Shown here one piece after another: positions 30,980-38,932 of a stretch of 64,000 nucleotides of DNA. Each line of letters begins with the position of its first letter. Within the stretch, counting starts at the first letter, position 1. The DNA is from Pseudomonas syringae (GTDB taxonomy: Bacteria > Pseudomonadota > Gammaproteobacteria > Pseudomonadales > Pseudomonadaceae), in assembly GCF_023278085.1 (NCBI RefSeq), contig NZ_CP066265.1:481001-545000 (forward strand). The letters are read 5' to 3'. A model generated the notes under the pieces. The model had not been told where the DNA came from, did not search any database, and saw only the letters and a program-made list of their open reading frames with translations. Position numbers and translations under genes: made by a program.

Positions 30980-31110
30980 CACCAGCGTGGGAATGCTTTG
31001 CGTGACGCTCCGCGTCACAATTCTACGCCTCACCGCATACTCAAGAGTGGACGCGGAGCGTCCAGAATGGTGTGCCCACGCAGAGCGTGGGCACGATATT
31101 CGGAGTATCG
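30980..31110. repeat. palindromic repeat resuming after the IS element
   Basis: Continues the repeat interrupted at 29578: agcgtgggaatgc, tgacgctccgcgtcac, gacgcggagcgtcc and gcccacgcagagcgtgggc occur in the same order as in the intact copy at 29400-29560. Its position next to the IS end shows that the element landed inside a repeat unit. Confidence 0.75.
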
Positions 31111-31132
31111 CCACTACGCTTCAACGGCCTGT

Positions 31133-33055
31133 CTAGAAACTCAGGCTCAACGCAACGTTAACCCCTTGCTGCGTCACGTCGTCGTTCTTGCGCCAGTTGT
31201 AGTTACCACGCAGTGTCAGGTCTTGAGTAAGCTTCTGGCTGACGCCGAGGGTTGCCCGGTTCAGGTCGCGTTGCGGGGTGTAGCCTTCCAGCGTGAAACC
31301 GACTGACTGCACGCTGTTGAGCGCCATGGTCACGTCCTGCTGACCGGTCTCGAACTCTCTTTCCCGTGCGACTTCTCCCCACACCTGTGTGCTCGGCGTC
31401 ACCTGGAATTTGCCCTGCAAACCGACACCTGCACGCCGGGATTTGCGGGTTTGATCGCTAAAGGTGAGGGCTGTAGAGCGCTCGCCTTTTTCCGAATAGC
31501 CATCGACATCGATATGGGCATAGTCGGCGCTGACAAACGGCGACAGATGCCAGCGGCTTGCGGCGCCAGCGATATCGAAGCCGATTCGCCCGCTGACTGC
31601 CCACATTTCACCGTCGGTATCGCCTTTTTCCTGACCTTCGCTCACACCCAGGGCGAACTTGCGTTCGGCATTTTCATAGTCCAGCTTGCCGCCCGACACC
31701 GCCAGGTCGCCCCACCAGTGATTGGCCTGGTACTGCAGAAATGCAGTGGCGATGTAGCTGTTGAGCGTGTAGTCCGAGTCCCTTGGGCCTGCTTCCAGAG
31801 TCTGTCGATAAGCGCCAGCCACCACACCCGTACGCCAGTTTTCGGCAAAACGGTAGCTGCCGCCAATGGTCAGGTTGTAGCCTCGTCCGTCCGCATCAGC
31901 CGAGTTGTCCTGTGCGTCGAAGTCCATTTTCTGACCGCCAGCCGAAAGAATGCTCTGCCACTGCCCGATGCCTTGCCAGTTACCCCAGTCGCTGAGCCAT
32001 TGCGCACGAATCTCGTCCTGATGCATGCGCAACGTGCCGTTGGCCATTTCCGGCAGCAGGGTGATTTCCCACGGCGCCGACAGCAATGAATAGGCATAGT
32101 CGGCCAGTAAACGTTGCCCGGCTTCGGTCGGGTGCACGCGGTCATTGAAGAACAGTCGGTTCGGATTCGGTGTGGCGCTGGACCTGCCGTTGGTGGTGCT
32201 TTCTCGGCAACTGTCCCCGCTGAAGCAGGTGCTGACCAGATTCTCGCTGGGGTCGAAACCGAAGCGGGCCGGTTCAGCCAGCGTTTCAGAGATCAACAAT
32301 GGCACGTTGAGCGGGATGATTTGCGCATTGATCTGGGACAGACGGCTGACCAGTTGCTGGTTGAAGGCAGCGCTGAGGGCCGAAGTCGCTGACGCCAATG
32401 GCGTACCGCTTAAGGCTGGCGTTTTGCCGATGTCTGGCAGCAGCCAGACCATGATGTAGCGCGCACCCGCCTGTTGCAGGGCTTGCGCGCTGTCAGCCAA
32501 TTGGTTGGCAGCTTGCCCTGCGCTGCTGGCGCTCAACACGCGACCTTGCAGGAAGTCGTTGCCGCCGCCGGTCAGGTAATAGAGTGCGTTGGGGTCGGCA
32601 CGAAAGCTGTTGGCGGGCAGATAGCCGGTGCGGCTGCGCAACAGTGTGCCGCTGTTCGGGTCGACGACCGTGGATTGCGAGTTGATCGAATCGAGAATCT
32701 GGTCCGTTCGATAGCCGCCGACCGCCCAGTTATTGCCATCCGGCGCGCCCAGTGAGGCATTGACTGGCGATGTGGACGCCGCCAGATCACCGGCTGGAAC
32801 ATGCAGCATTCGGCCGATCAGGGTGGATGAGTTCAGGTTGAACGCTTCGCCGCTGCCGTCCTGATAGGTTGGACCGACCCGATTGGTAAACCGCAGCGTG
32901 GAGCCCATCGGGCCGGCAGTGTCCGGGAACTGCCCGGCGTCTGCCAGGCTGTCGCCGAACACCACCATGCTTGAGTAGGGGGCCGCAGCGGCGCTGCCAC
33001 AGGCCAGCGACAGCAGGCAGGCCACGAATGGCCAGCGCCTTGATGTTTTGGTCAT
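31133..33055 (-). CDS. estA: autotransporter GDSL esterase EstA
   Basis: Outer-membrane-anchored esterase of 640 residues. Signal peptide ([17 protein letters not shown]) ends near residue 24. The GDSL passenger has the nucleophile in FGDSLADAG (Ser36), the GGGNDFL block and the DRVHPTEAG catalytic Asp/His block. The C-terminal third (about residue 350 on) is a type V autotransporter barrel ending in the canonical Phe (ALSLSF). The ATG at 33055 is chosen because the signal starts MTKTSRR; in-frame upstream starts would add an unlikely 26-residue leader. In P. aeruginosa, EstA affects rhamnolipids and motility. Here it lies between the trpE-side repeats and the tailocin regulators. Confidence 0.94.
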   Translation of the reverse strand: MTKTSRRWPFVACLLSLACGSAAAAPYSSMVVFGDSLADAGQFPDTAGPMGSTLRFTNRVGPTYQDGSGEAFNLNSSTLIGRMLHVPAGDLAASTSPVNASLGAPDGNNWAVGGYRTDQILDSINSQSTVVDPNSGTLLRSRTGYLPANSFRADPNALYYLTGGGNDFLQGRVLSASSAGQAANQLADSAQALQQAGARYIMVWLLPDIGKTPALSGTPLASATSALSAAFNQQLVSRLSQINAQIIPLNVPLLISETLAEPARFGFDPSENLVSTCFSGDSCRESTTNGRSSATPNPNRLFFNDRVHPTEAGQRLLADYAYSLLSAPWEITLLPEMANGTLRMHQDEIRAQWLSDWGNWQGIGQWQSILSAGGQKMDFDAQDNSADADGRGYNLTIGGSYRFAENWRTGVVAGAYRQTLEAGPRDSDYTLNSYIATAFLQYQANHWWGDLAVSGGKLDYENAERKFALGVSEGQEKGDTDGEMWAVSGRIGFDIAGAASRWHLSPFVSADYAHIDVDGYSEKGERSTALTFSDQTRKSRRAGVGLQGKFQVTPSTQVWGEVAREREFETGQQDVTMALNSVQSVGFTLEGYTPQRDLNRATLGVSQKLTQDLTLRGNYNWRKNDDVTQQGVNVALSLSF

Positions 33056-33160
33056 GAAAGTATCCTGCTTGTTTTTGTTTTGTAGCGGGAACGTAGCAAG
33101 ATTTCTCATGGCTGCAAAGATCGCTGAAACCAAAAACCGAGCAGCGGTGCTTTTTTGAAC

Positions 33161-33403
33161 TCACGCGGCCTTGCTGGTCACAATACCGCTCAGGTAGTTG
33201 GCCAGGTCGTGCAGGTAGACAAACGGATGACCCTGCCGGGTACCGCCTGTGCGGTTGACCTTCAAATCAATGCGGCCGGCATTGATCTTGCGCAGCAGAT
33301 TTCGGTCATTCGACAGGTGCGAAAAATAACGCTCCCTGACGGCGCTCAGCGAAGGGCACGGCGTGGCGAATTCTTTGCGAAGTTGATCCAGTATTTCGTT
33401 CAT
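33161..33403 (-). CDS. prtN: PrtN-like pyocin/tailocin activator
   Basis: An 80-residue protein matching the PrtN pattern: RYFSHLSNDRNLLRKINAGRI, then IDLKV and a C-terminal VYLHDLANYL, the helix-turn-helix-like core of pyocin activators. In P. aeruginosa PrtN turns on R, F and S pyocin genes after PrtR is destroyed. The ATG at 33403 has GGGAG about 10 nt upstream; an upstream in-frame start would add 18 unsupported residues. Two operator-like dyads lie 82-114 bp upstream, so repression by the neighbouring PrtR-like protein is likely. It sits on the opposite strand from the tail genes. Confidence 0.82.
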   Translation of the reverse strand: MNEILDQLRKEFATPCPSLSAVRERYFSHLSNDRNLLRKINAGRIDLKVNRTGGTRQGHPFVYLHDLANYLSGIVTSKAA

Positions 33404-33484
33404 TCCATGACTCCCTGTGGTTTGCATGTCGGTACTCCCGAAATGGGGTGCAGACAAACAATACGATATGTAGCGTCTCTTGAC

Positions 33485-33517
33485 AATACAGTTTGTATTT
33501 TAAATACGATTTGTATT
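33485..33517. promoter_or_regulatory. paired operator-like dyads upstream of prtN
   Basis: Two palindromes, aatacagtttgtatt (33485-33499) and aatacgatttgtatt (33503-33517), are centred 18 bp apart. A weaker third half-site (aatacgatatgta) lies at 33460-33472. The same TACANNNTGTA core occurs twice between prtR and the Q-like gene. Spacing and symmetry fit cooperative binding by a CI/PrtR-type repressor controlling prtN. Confidence 0.7.
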
Positions 33518-33524
33518 GACCCGC

Positions 33525-33773
33525 TTACAGGGAGTCGATGTACCAGCACACGTGTGCTGTGCCGTTCTCAGGGTTACGGCTCACGCTGATGCCCTCGGCC
33601 TCGCTGATCTGATCGACGATGTGCTCCCAATGGGCCACTGACTCGCCAGGCTCTCTGATCAGCAGCACTTGATGTTCGATCTGGGCCTTGTCACTGGCGA
33701 TAGCGTCCTGAATACGTTGCGCCAGAGCCAGGTAAGCGTCGTGTTGCGAGTTGCCGGGGGACTGATTGAGCAT
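33525..33773 (-). CDS. DUF1654 family protein, SOS-regulated
   Basis: An 82-residue protein that fits the DUF1654 family of Pseudomonas (YLALAQRIQDAIASDKAQ, HWEHIVDQISEAEGI, and a final VCWYID). The family has no assigned function. The interest lies in control: a perfect CTGT-N8-ACAG LexA box is 18 bp upstream of its ATG. It lies between prtN and prtR, so it is co-located with the tailocin switch and probably induced by DNA damage. Confidence 0.75.
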   Translation of the reverse strand: MLNQSPGNSQHDAYLALAQRIQDAIASDKAQIEHQVLLIREPGESVAHWEHIVDQISEAEGISVSRNPENGTAHVCWYIDSL

Positions 33774-33790
33774 GCGTTAACTCCTTTTTA

Positions 33791-33806
33791 CTGTATGTGC
33801 ATACAG
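33791..33806. promoter_or_regulatory. LexA (SOS) box
   Basis: ctgtatgtgcatacag is an exact CTGT-N8-ACAG palindrome with an AT-rich alternating centre, the consensus LexA operator in gammaproteobacteria. It lies 18 bp upstream of the DUF1654 start codon, where it would overlap the promoter. Confidence 0.82.
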
Positions 33807-33882
33807 TAATTGAGGGGTGTTTCTCACGCAAGCTACAAATTTTTCCCACAGCGACGTGGGGTAACGTCTGAACATGGCTCAT

Positions 33883-33906
33883 AAAAAAGCCCCGATTAAC
33901 GGGGCT
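33883..33906 (-). terminator. intrinsic terminator of prtR
   Basis: Hairpin agcccc(gattaac)ggggct at 33888-33906, followed on the minus strand by a six-residue U-run (33888-33883). It lies 20 bp past the prtR stop. Confidence 0.88.
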
Positions 33907-33925
33907 TGAACAGACCGCTCGGGCG

Positions 33926-34573
33926 TCAGAGGCGCATCGTCATTTGCCTGATGACGCCGATCAGCTTGCAGTCTTCGGTCACCGGCAATGTCGGATAGGC
34001 GGGGTTCAACGGCTTGAGAAAGTAGCGTCCTGCGTCTTCAACGAGCTTCTTGAACGTAGCTTCGTTGCTCTCGGGAAGCTTGGCGATGACCAGCTTGCCG
34101 GGCGTGGGCTCCAGCCCCGTGTCGACCAGGATCAACATGCCTTCGGGAATGCTCTGCCCGGCAGGCGCAGTCATAGAGTCACCACGCACCTCCAGCCAGA
34201 AGGCGCGGCCCTTGGCTTTATAGTCGCTGATCTCGAAGGTGTCGGAATACCCGGCAGGGTAAGGCTCGACGGCCTCGTTCCAGCCTCCGGCTTCGACCCA
34301 GCTGATGACCGGATAGCGATAGAAACGCGAGGGCTGCACTGCAGGCGCCACGTTATCCAGCGTGGATTCGTGCCAGGGAATCGACGTCGCGAGGATCGGC
34401 AGGCCCAGCTCGGTCAAAAATCGATTGATCACCTCGATCTTCGGCTCGCGCTTGCCGTTCAGCCAATGCCCCACCGCGCCGGGTGTGACGCCCATGCGCT
34501 CAGCCATTTCTTCCTGGCTGATTTCCTGGGTTTCCATGACCTGTCTTGCGACTTCATACCATTTTCTGTTCAT
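33926..34573 (-). CDS. prtR: PrtR-like self-cleaving S24 repressor
   Basis: A 215-residue CI/LexA-type repressor. The N-terminal HTH (ISQEEMAERMGVTPGAVGHW) binds operators. The C-terminal S24 domain shows a candidate Ala-Gly cleavage site in SWVEAGGW, the catalytic Ser in EVRGDSMTAP and the catalytic Lys in GKLVIAKLPES. RecA-stimulated self-cleavage would derepress the tailocin after DNA damage, as PrtR does in P. aeruginosa. The ATG at 34573 (MNRKWYEVARQV) gives the best N-terminus. Divergent from the Q-like gene, with two shared operator-like dyads between them. Confidence 0.87.
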   Translation of the reverse strand: MNRKWYEVARQVMETQEISQEEMAERMGVTPGAVGHWLNGKREPKIEVINRFLTELGLPILATSIPWHESTLDNVAPAVQPSRFYRYPVISWVEAGGWNEAVEPYPAGYSDTFEISDYKAKGRAFWLEVRGDSMTAPAGQSIPEGMLILVDTGLEPTPGKLVIAKLPESNEATFKKLVEDAGRYFLKPLNPAYPTLPVTEDCKLIGVIRQMTMRL

Positions 34574-34606
34574 GCGTCGAATCATACAGGCTGTAGGGTG
34601 ATCGGC

Positions 34607-34658
34607 AATATACATATTGTAAAAGCCGGTTGTCTCTAAAAAATACAGATTGTATTGT
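34607..34658 (+). promoter_or_regulatory. operator dyads and rightward promoter in prtR/Q divergent region
   Basis: Two TACANNNTGTA-core dyads: tacatattgta (34611-34621) and aatacagattgtatt (34642-34656), centred 33 bp apart, about three helical turns. A candidate sigma-70 promoter toward the Q-like gene, TTGTCT (34630-34635) and TATTGT (34653-34658) with a 17-bp spacer, overlaps the second dyad, so repressor binding would block it. Promoter call by eye only. Confidence 0.6.
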
Positions 34659-34727
34659 CTGTTGCTCCAGCCTTGCCGGGTTTATCGCTCGCGAGGCATT
34701 TCAGCAGATTGGCACAGGACACAGACA

Positions 34728-35165
34728 ATGATCGAGAAAGTAGAAGTCGTCATGCAGCACTGGGGCGAGCAACGCATGCGTGTGGGACTGGGTGGCGGGT
34801 TGAGCAGCCCGATGGCCGGGATCATGGAGTGGGGCGCCTACATTCCGCGTCGCACACCCGGTTCGCGAGCACTGATCGGTAATGGCAGCGGCATGGACTA
34901 TATAAGCAGCGAAGTCGAAGCCGCGATTGCGCAGATGGCACGCAGCCCTGCCAAAGGGCGTGGGCCTGAGCTGGCTCAGCTGGCGACCCTGCGTTACGTC
35001 GAAGCCTTGCCCGTGCGCGAACAGATGCGCCTGGTCGGTATCAACGAAGGCGCAGACCGCACTTATCGCAACTGGATCAACAAGCTTCATCAGCAAGTGC
35101 TGGCGATCCTGTCTGAGCGCAGCGCTTCCAGAAGCCACAAGGATGATGCTTGCAAGGCTGGATAA
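34728..35165 (+). CDS. Q-like phage antitermination protein
   Basis: A 145-residue basic protein resembling phage antitermination Q proteins: a Trp-containing N-terminus followed by a Gly-rich stretch (MRVGLGGGLSS), an acidic middle helix (SSEVEAAIAQMARS), and a C-terminal helix-turn-helix-like region (VREQMRLVGINEGADRTYRN). ATG 34728 is used. It is the first rightward gene of the tailocin. Immediately downstream are two strong terminators before the structural genes, the arrangement in which a Q protein acts. Sequence resemblance is moderate; a plain transcriptional regulator is the alternative. Confidence 0.62.
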   Translation: MIEKVEVVMQHWGEQRMRVGLGGGLSSPMAGIMEWGAYIPRRTPGSRALIGNGSGMDYISSEVEAAIAQMARSPAKGRGPELAQLATLRYVEALPVREQMRLVGINEGADRTYRNWINKLHQQVLAILSERSASRSHKDDACKAG

Positions 35166-35388
35166 GTGCATATGAAAACGGTCTCCGATACCGTTTATCC
35201 GGGGCGATTGCACAGCTGTGGTCGAACTCGTGTTGAACTCCGGTCAAACTCGACCCACCCCGAAACTGCCCCTTCCCAGGCTTTCCGGAGGGGGGTAAAA
35301 AGGTCCCACGATATGCGATTTGCGCCTCAGGGCTGCAGCCGAAAACAGGATTTCAGGCAGCGCCAACCGGTCAATCGCGACTCACCTC

Positions 35389-35412
35389 AAACCCCGCTTC
35401 GGCGGGGTTTTT
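35389..35412 (+). terminator. intrinsic terminator 1 in tailocin leader
   Basis: aaccccgc ttcg gcggggtt is a near-perfect stem with a tetraloop-like cttcgg centre, followed by a U-run (35408-35412) in the rightward direction. Confidence 0.88.
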
Positions 35413-35438
35413 CAGCAACTAATCAAGCACATTTTTCT

Positions 35439-35462
35439 GGCCGCCTCTGTGCGGCCTTTTTT
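35439..35462 (+). terminator. intrinsic terminator 2 in tailocin leader
   Basis: ggccgc (ctctgt) gcggcc is a perfect 6-bp GC stem followed by six U residues. It ends 12 bp before the first structural-operon start codon, so read-through must be actively allowed or a promoter must be hidden in the remaining few bases. Confidence 0.87.
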
Positions 35463-35474
35463 ATTCCCGGAGTA

Positions 35475-35867
35475 ATGATGGACCCAACCGACCTAGGCCC
35501 AGGCACAGCTACCTGGCTGGGCGGCACGGGCACGATTCTGCTTGGCGGCTTTTTGTGGCTGCGCAAGTTTCTTTCACGGGACGCCACCGACCGGGCGATG
35601 GACAACGCTGACATCGGCACGGTCCGGCGTCTCAATGAACTGCTCGACTCCGAGCGACAGGCGCGCAAGGAGGCTGAAGCGCGTTCTGACCAGTTTGCCA
35701 GGGAGCGCAATGAACTGGCTGCGGCGGTTGGCCGGATGGAGGGCAAGATTGAAGCGCTCACCAGCCACATCGTGCAGCTCACCGATAAGGTCACCACGCA
35801 GAGTGCCGAAATTGCCCGGCTCCGCTCCAAACTCGGAGGTGCCAATGATGCACAGATGCGCAATTGA
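35475..35867 (+). CDS. small membrane protein with coiled coil, candidate holin
   Basis: A 130-residue protein with one hydrophobic segment near the N-terminus (TGTILLGGFLWLRKFL, about residues 18-33) and a long charged coiled coil (about 45-120). Two adjacent ATGs (35475, 35478) could start it. Its position as the first gene after the terminators matches the holin slot of Pseudomonas tailocins. Size and topology are compatible with a holin, but the sequence is not diagnostic; a scaffold or membrane adaptor is possible. It overlaps the next gene. Confidence 0.6.
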   Translation: MMDPTDLGPGTATWLGGTGTILLGGFLWLRKFLSRDATDRAMDNADIGTVRRLNELLDSERQARKEAEARSDQFARERNELAAAVGRMEGKIEALTSHIVQLTDKVTTQSAEIARLRSKLGGANDAQMRN

Positions 35868-36186
35868 TTTTATTGCTCGCCACTGGTGGCGGCGGCTGGA
35901 GATCTGGTTGATCGCCGTGTTGTTGATTGCCGGGTGCCTGATGCTTGGTTTTCAGGCCGGGCAATGGTCGGCCAACGCCGAGCATACCCGGCAACTGGCC
36001 GAGGTGCGCGACGCCTATGACGCCGCACTGGGCAAGCGGGATCGCCGCCTGGACAGGCTGGCCGAAACCACGACTCAGGCAGCAGACAAGGTCGAGAGCG
36101 CTGCGTCGATGGCCAGTCAGGCGGCACATGCTGCCAGTCGCGCAGCGAACAGGGCGGATGAAGCCCTGGAAAAGGTGAGCCAGTAG
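35845..36186 (+). CDS. small membrane protein with Ala-rich helix
   Basis: A 113-residue protein with a single strong transmembrane segment (LEIWLIAVLLIAGCLMLGFQ, about residues 16-35) and a long helical C-terminal tail rich in Ala (SAASMASQAAHAASRAANRA). ATG 35845 or 35848, with GGAGG at 35835-35839. It overlaps the preceding gene by 23 bp in another frame, so the two are made together. No family recognised; a role in lysis or membrane attachment of the tailocin is a guess from position. Confidence 0.6.
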   Translation: MMHRCAIDFIARHWWRRLEIWLIAVLLIAGCLMLGFQAGQWSANAEHTRQLAEVRDAYDAALGKRDRRLDRLAETTTQAADKVESAASMASQAAHAASRAANRADEALEKVSQ

Positions 36187-36232
36187 ACGCGCTCACCACG
36201 CCAGATCAACCCCATTACACGCGGAAACCCTC

Positions 36233-36823
36233 ATGAAGATAACCCCGATAGTTGCCCATTTGCAGGCGACCTGCCCGACCTTTGCCGGTCGGATCAGCGC
36301 CGGCATCGACTGGGCGGCGGTTGCCCTTGGCGATCAGCTTGCGCACCCCTCGGCCTATGTCATCGCCAACGGTGATCTGGCCACGGCCAATGATCTGCAG
36401 AACGTCATTCGCCAGCACATCACCGACCAGATCGACATCGTGGTGGTGCTTGAAGGCGACGACAAGCGCGGGCAGCAGGCCAGCGATCAACTGCATGCCG
36501 TTCGCGCCGAACTGTGGCGCGCACTGGTGGGCTGGAACGCCGACCTCGACTACGACGCGATGCAATACACCGGCGGTGCGCTGGTGCAGATCAGCGGTGC
36601 GCGCGTGACGTATCGCTTCGGCTTTGCCGCGCAGTTCCAGTTGGGCCGCAATACCTCGGATCAGCCCGCCGAAACCTGGCACGAAGCGTATCTGGACGGT
36701 TTGCCCGGTTTCACTGGCGCCACACTCGAGATGGATTGTGTCGATCCCGCAGACCCGAATCTGAAATCCCCCGGCCCTGATGGCCGTATCGAAGCGACGT
36801 TCACAGCAGAGGTAACACCATGA
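36233..36823 (+). CDS. phage tail terminator protein (Mu gp37-like)
   Basis: A 196-residue protein fitting the tail terminator family (Mu gp37 type), which caps the distal end of the tube-sheath after it reaches full length. Landmarks are MKITPIVAHLQATCPTFAGR at the N-terminus, the central DQIDIVVVLEGDDKRGQQA and the C-terminal ATLEMDCVDPADPNL. The start overlaps none, but the stop overlaps the next gene by 4 bp. It is the first recognisable tail morphogenesis gene of the cluster, in the Mu position upstream of gp38 and the sheath. Confidence 0.8.
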   Translation: MKITPIVAHLQATCPTFAGRISAGIDWAAVALGDQLAHPSAYVIANGDLATANDLQNVIRQHITDQIDIVVVLEGDDKRGQQASDQLHAVRAELWRALVGWNADLDYDAMQYTGGALVQISGARVTYRFGFAAQFQLGRNTSDQPAETWHEAYLDGLPGFTGATLEMDCVDPADPNLKSPGPDGRIEATFTAEVTP

Positions 36824-37008
36824 CCCAACGCATCACCGTAGTACCGGCCGAAGGCCGCGCTGTGCCGGATCCGGAGGCGGGCGATTTGCTGCCCGTCGAA
36901 GGCCGGCAGGTCACCTTCAATGCCTGGTGGCAGCGTCGTCAGAACGACGGCGATATCACCGTTCAAACCGAGCAATCCCCTACCACCTATCAGGCCTTCA
37001 CAGCCTAA
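36820..37008 (+). CDS. DUF2635 family protein (Mu gp38-like)
   Basis: A 62-residue protein with the DUF2635 pattern: V-x-P-A-E-G-R-x-V-P-D-P near the N-terminus (ITVVPAEGRAVPDPEAG) and a central VTFNAWWQRRQNDGDI. Equivalent to Mu gp38, whose function is unknown, always just upstream of the sheath gene. It overlaps the tail terminator gene by 4 bp. Confidence 0.82.
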   Translation: MTQRITVVPAEGRAVPDPEAGDLLPVEGRQVTFNAWWQRRQNDGDITVQTEQSPTTYQAFTA

Positions 37009-37026
37009 CCAAGAGGAAGCCCAACA

Positions 37027-38523
37027 ATGGCTATCAGCTTTAACAACATTCCATCCGATGTCCGCGTGCCGCTTTTTTATGCGGAAATGGACAACTCGGC
37101 CGCCAACAGCGCTTCGGCGAGCATGCGTCGTCTGATCGTTGCCCAGGTCAACGACGATGTGTCCGGACCTGAACTCGGCTCCCTGGTGCTGGTGCCCAGC
37201 GTGGCACTGGCGAAAAACATCGGCGGTCAGGGCTCCATGCTGGCCGCCATGTATGAAACCTGGCGCAAGGCTGACCCCACCGGCGAAGTCTGGTGCCTGC
37301 CGCTGCTCAATACCGAAGGCGCCAAGGCCAGCGCGAAAGTGACCGTCACCGGTGCTGCGACCGAAGCCGGTCTGCTGAATCTGTATGTCGGCGGCATGCG
37401 CGTGCAGGCCACGGTCGTTAACGGCGCAACCGCTGCCCAGGCGGCCACGGCACTGTCGGTAAAGATCAATGCCACGCCTGACCTGCCGATCACCGCGGCT
37501 GTCGAAGCGGGTGTGCTGACCCTGTCCTGCAAATGGAGCGGGGCAAGCGGCAATGACATCCAGCTGGAATTCAATCGCCAGGGCAAGACCAATGGCGAAG
37601 TCATTCCTGCGGGCCTGACGGCGGCAGTGACAGCCATGACCGGCGGCGTGGGTACGCCTGATCAGCTCAAGGCACTGGCTGCGCTGGGCGACGAACCGTT
37701 CGAGTTCATCTGCATGCCCTGGACCGACACCGCTACGCTGGATGCCTGGAAAGCGGCAATGGACGACAGCACCGGTCGCTGGAGCTGGGCCCGTCAGTTG
37801 TACGGTCACGTCTACAGCGCCAAGCGCGGTACGGTCGGTACGCTGGTGGCGGCAGGTCAACTGCGTAACGATCAGCACATCACTCTTCAGGGTGTGGAAA
37901 ACGGTGTTCCGCAACCGGTCTGGCTGCAAGCCGCAGCACTGGCTGCGCGCACGGCGGTGTTCATTTCTGCCGACGCCAGCCGTCCGACCCAGAGCGGCAC
38001 CATGCCCGGCCTGGACCCGGCGCCAGCCAGTCAGCGTTTCACCCTGACCGAGCGTGAATCGCTGCTGCGTTACGGCATTGCCACGGCGTATTACGAAGGC
38101 GGTTATGTGCGCATTCAGCGTTCGATCACCACCTATCAGAAGAACGCTTACGGCCAGGCTGACAACTCGTACCTGGACAGCGAAACCATGCACCAGTCGG
38201 CGTTCATCATCCGTCGTCTGCAAGGCATCATCACCAGCAAGTACGGCCGCCACAAGCTGGCCAACGATGGTACGCGCTTCGGTGCCGGCCAGCCGATCAT
38301 CACGCCGAGCACCATTCGTGGCGAGTTGATTGCGCAGTACGCCCGCCTTGAAGAAGAAGGTCATGTGGAGAACGCCGAAACGTTCGCCCAGCACCTGATC
38401 GTCGAGCGTGACGGCAATGATCCGAGCCGCGTGAACGTGATGTTCCCGCCTGATTACATCAATGGCCTGCGCGTGTTCGCGCTGCTCAACCAGTTCCGCT
38501 TGCAGTACGACGAAGCGGCATAA
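37027..38523 (+). CDS. contractile tail sheath protein (Mu gpL-like)
   Basis: A 498-residue sheath subunit that surrounds the tube and contracts on target binding to drive the tube through the envelope. The N-terminus (ISFNNIPSDVRVPLFYAEMD) is typical of Mu gpL sheaths. The C-terminal sheath domain includes TTYQKNAYGQADNSYLDSET and IRRLQGIITSKYGRHKL. Ribosome binding site GAGG precedes ATG 37027. It is one of the two most abundant proteins expected in the particle. A hairpin with U-run follows the stop. Confidence 0.93.
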   Translation: MAISFNNIPSDVRVPLFYAEMDNSAANSASASMRRLIVAQVNDDVSGPELGSLVLVPSVALAKNIGGQGSMLAAMYETWRKADPTGEVWCLPLLNTEGAKASAKVTVTGAATEAGLLNLYVGGMRVQATVVNGATAAQAATALSVKINATPDLPITAAVEAGVLTLSCKWSGASGNDIQLEFNRQGKTNGEVIPAGLTAAVTAMTGGVGTPDQLKALAALGDEPFEFICMPWTDTATLDAWKAAMDDSTGRWSWARQLYGHVYSAKRGTVGTLVAAGQLRNDQHITLQGVENGVPQPVWLQAAALAARTAVFISADASRPTQSGTMPGLDPAPASQRFTLTERESLLRYGIATAYYEGGYVRIQRSITTYQKNAYGQADNSYLDSETMHQSAFIIRRLQGIITSKYGRHKLANDGTRFGAGQPIITPSTIRGELIAQYARLEEEGHVENAETFAQHLIVERDGNDPSRVNVMFPPDYINGLRVFALLNQFRLQYDEAA

Positions 38524-38542
38524 GCCTAACCAACCTTTTCAA

Positions 38543-38565
38543 GCCCGCCGCGTGCGGGTTTTTTT
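38543..38565 (+). terminator. internal terminator or attenuator between sheath and tube genes
   Basis: Stem cccgc (38544-38548) and gcggg (38554-38558), then seven U residues. It lies 20 bp after the sheath stop and 20 bp before the tube start, inside the operon. Complete termination would silence the particle, so partial termination or antitermination is implied. Confidence 0.7.
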
Positions 38566-38584
38566 CATTCTGGAGATAAACAAC

Positions 38585-38932
38585 ATGGGTCAGAAAGTTG
38601 CGGGTACCTGCTACATCAAAGTGGATGGCACCCAATTGACCATCATTGGCGGCGGCGAAGCCCCTCTGATGAACGTCAAGCGCGAAACCGTATTGCCGGG
38701 CTACTACAAGGAAGTCGACAAGACCGCGTGGTTGAAATTCCAGGCGCTGCATACCGCAGATCTGCCGCTCAAGCTGCTCACCACCGGTGTGGACATGACC
38801 ATCACCTGCGAATTCAACAACGGCAAGACCTACGTGCTGTCCGGCGCCTATCTGGTCGAAGAACCGAGCAGCAAAGCGGATGACGGCGCCATCGATCTCA
38901 AATTCGAAGGCAGTCAGGGGAGCTGGCAATGA
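38585..38932 (+). CDS. tail tube protein (Mu gpM-like)
   Basis: A 115-residue tube subunit forming the rigid inner tube that depolarises the target cell. Starts at ATG 38585 with GGAG upstream. Recognisable by its size, position after the sheath, and the segments AGTCYIKVDGTQLTIIGGGE and VDMTITCEFNNGKTYVLSGA, typical of Mu-like tubes. The stop overlaps the chaperone start by 4 bp. Confidence 0.88.
   Translation: MGQKVAGTCYIKVDGTQLTIIGGGEAPLMNVKRETVLPGYYKEVDKTAWLKFQALHTADLPLKLLTTGVDMTITCEFNNGKTYVLSGAYLVEEPSSKADDGAIDLKFEGSQGSWQ

Larger units (their letters stand above)
35166..35474 (+). promoter_or_regulatory. untranslated leader of the tailocin structural operon
   Basis: No protein gene is supported in these 309 bp, although one frame is open. 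It contains an inverted repeat aaacggt (35176-35182) / accgttt (35190-35196) near the Q-like stop, a purine-rich run cggaggggggtaaaaagg, and two intrinsic terminators (35389-35412 and 35439-35462). A late promoter and a Q loading site would be expected in the first half, but I could not pin down a convincing -35/-10 pair. Confidence 0.6.
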
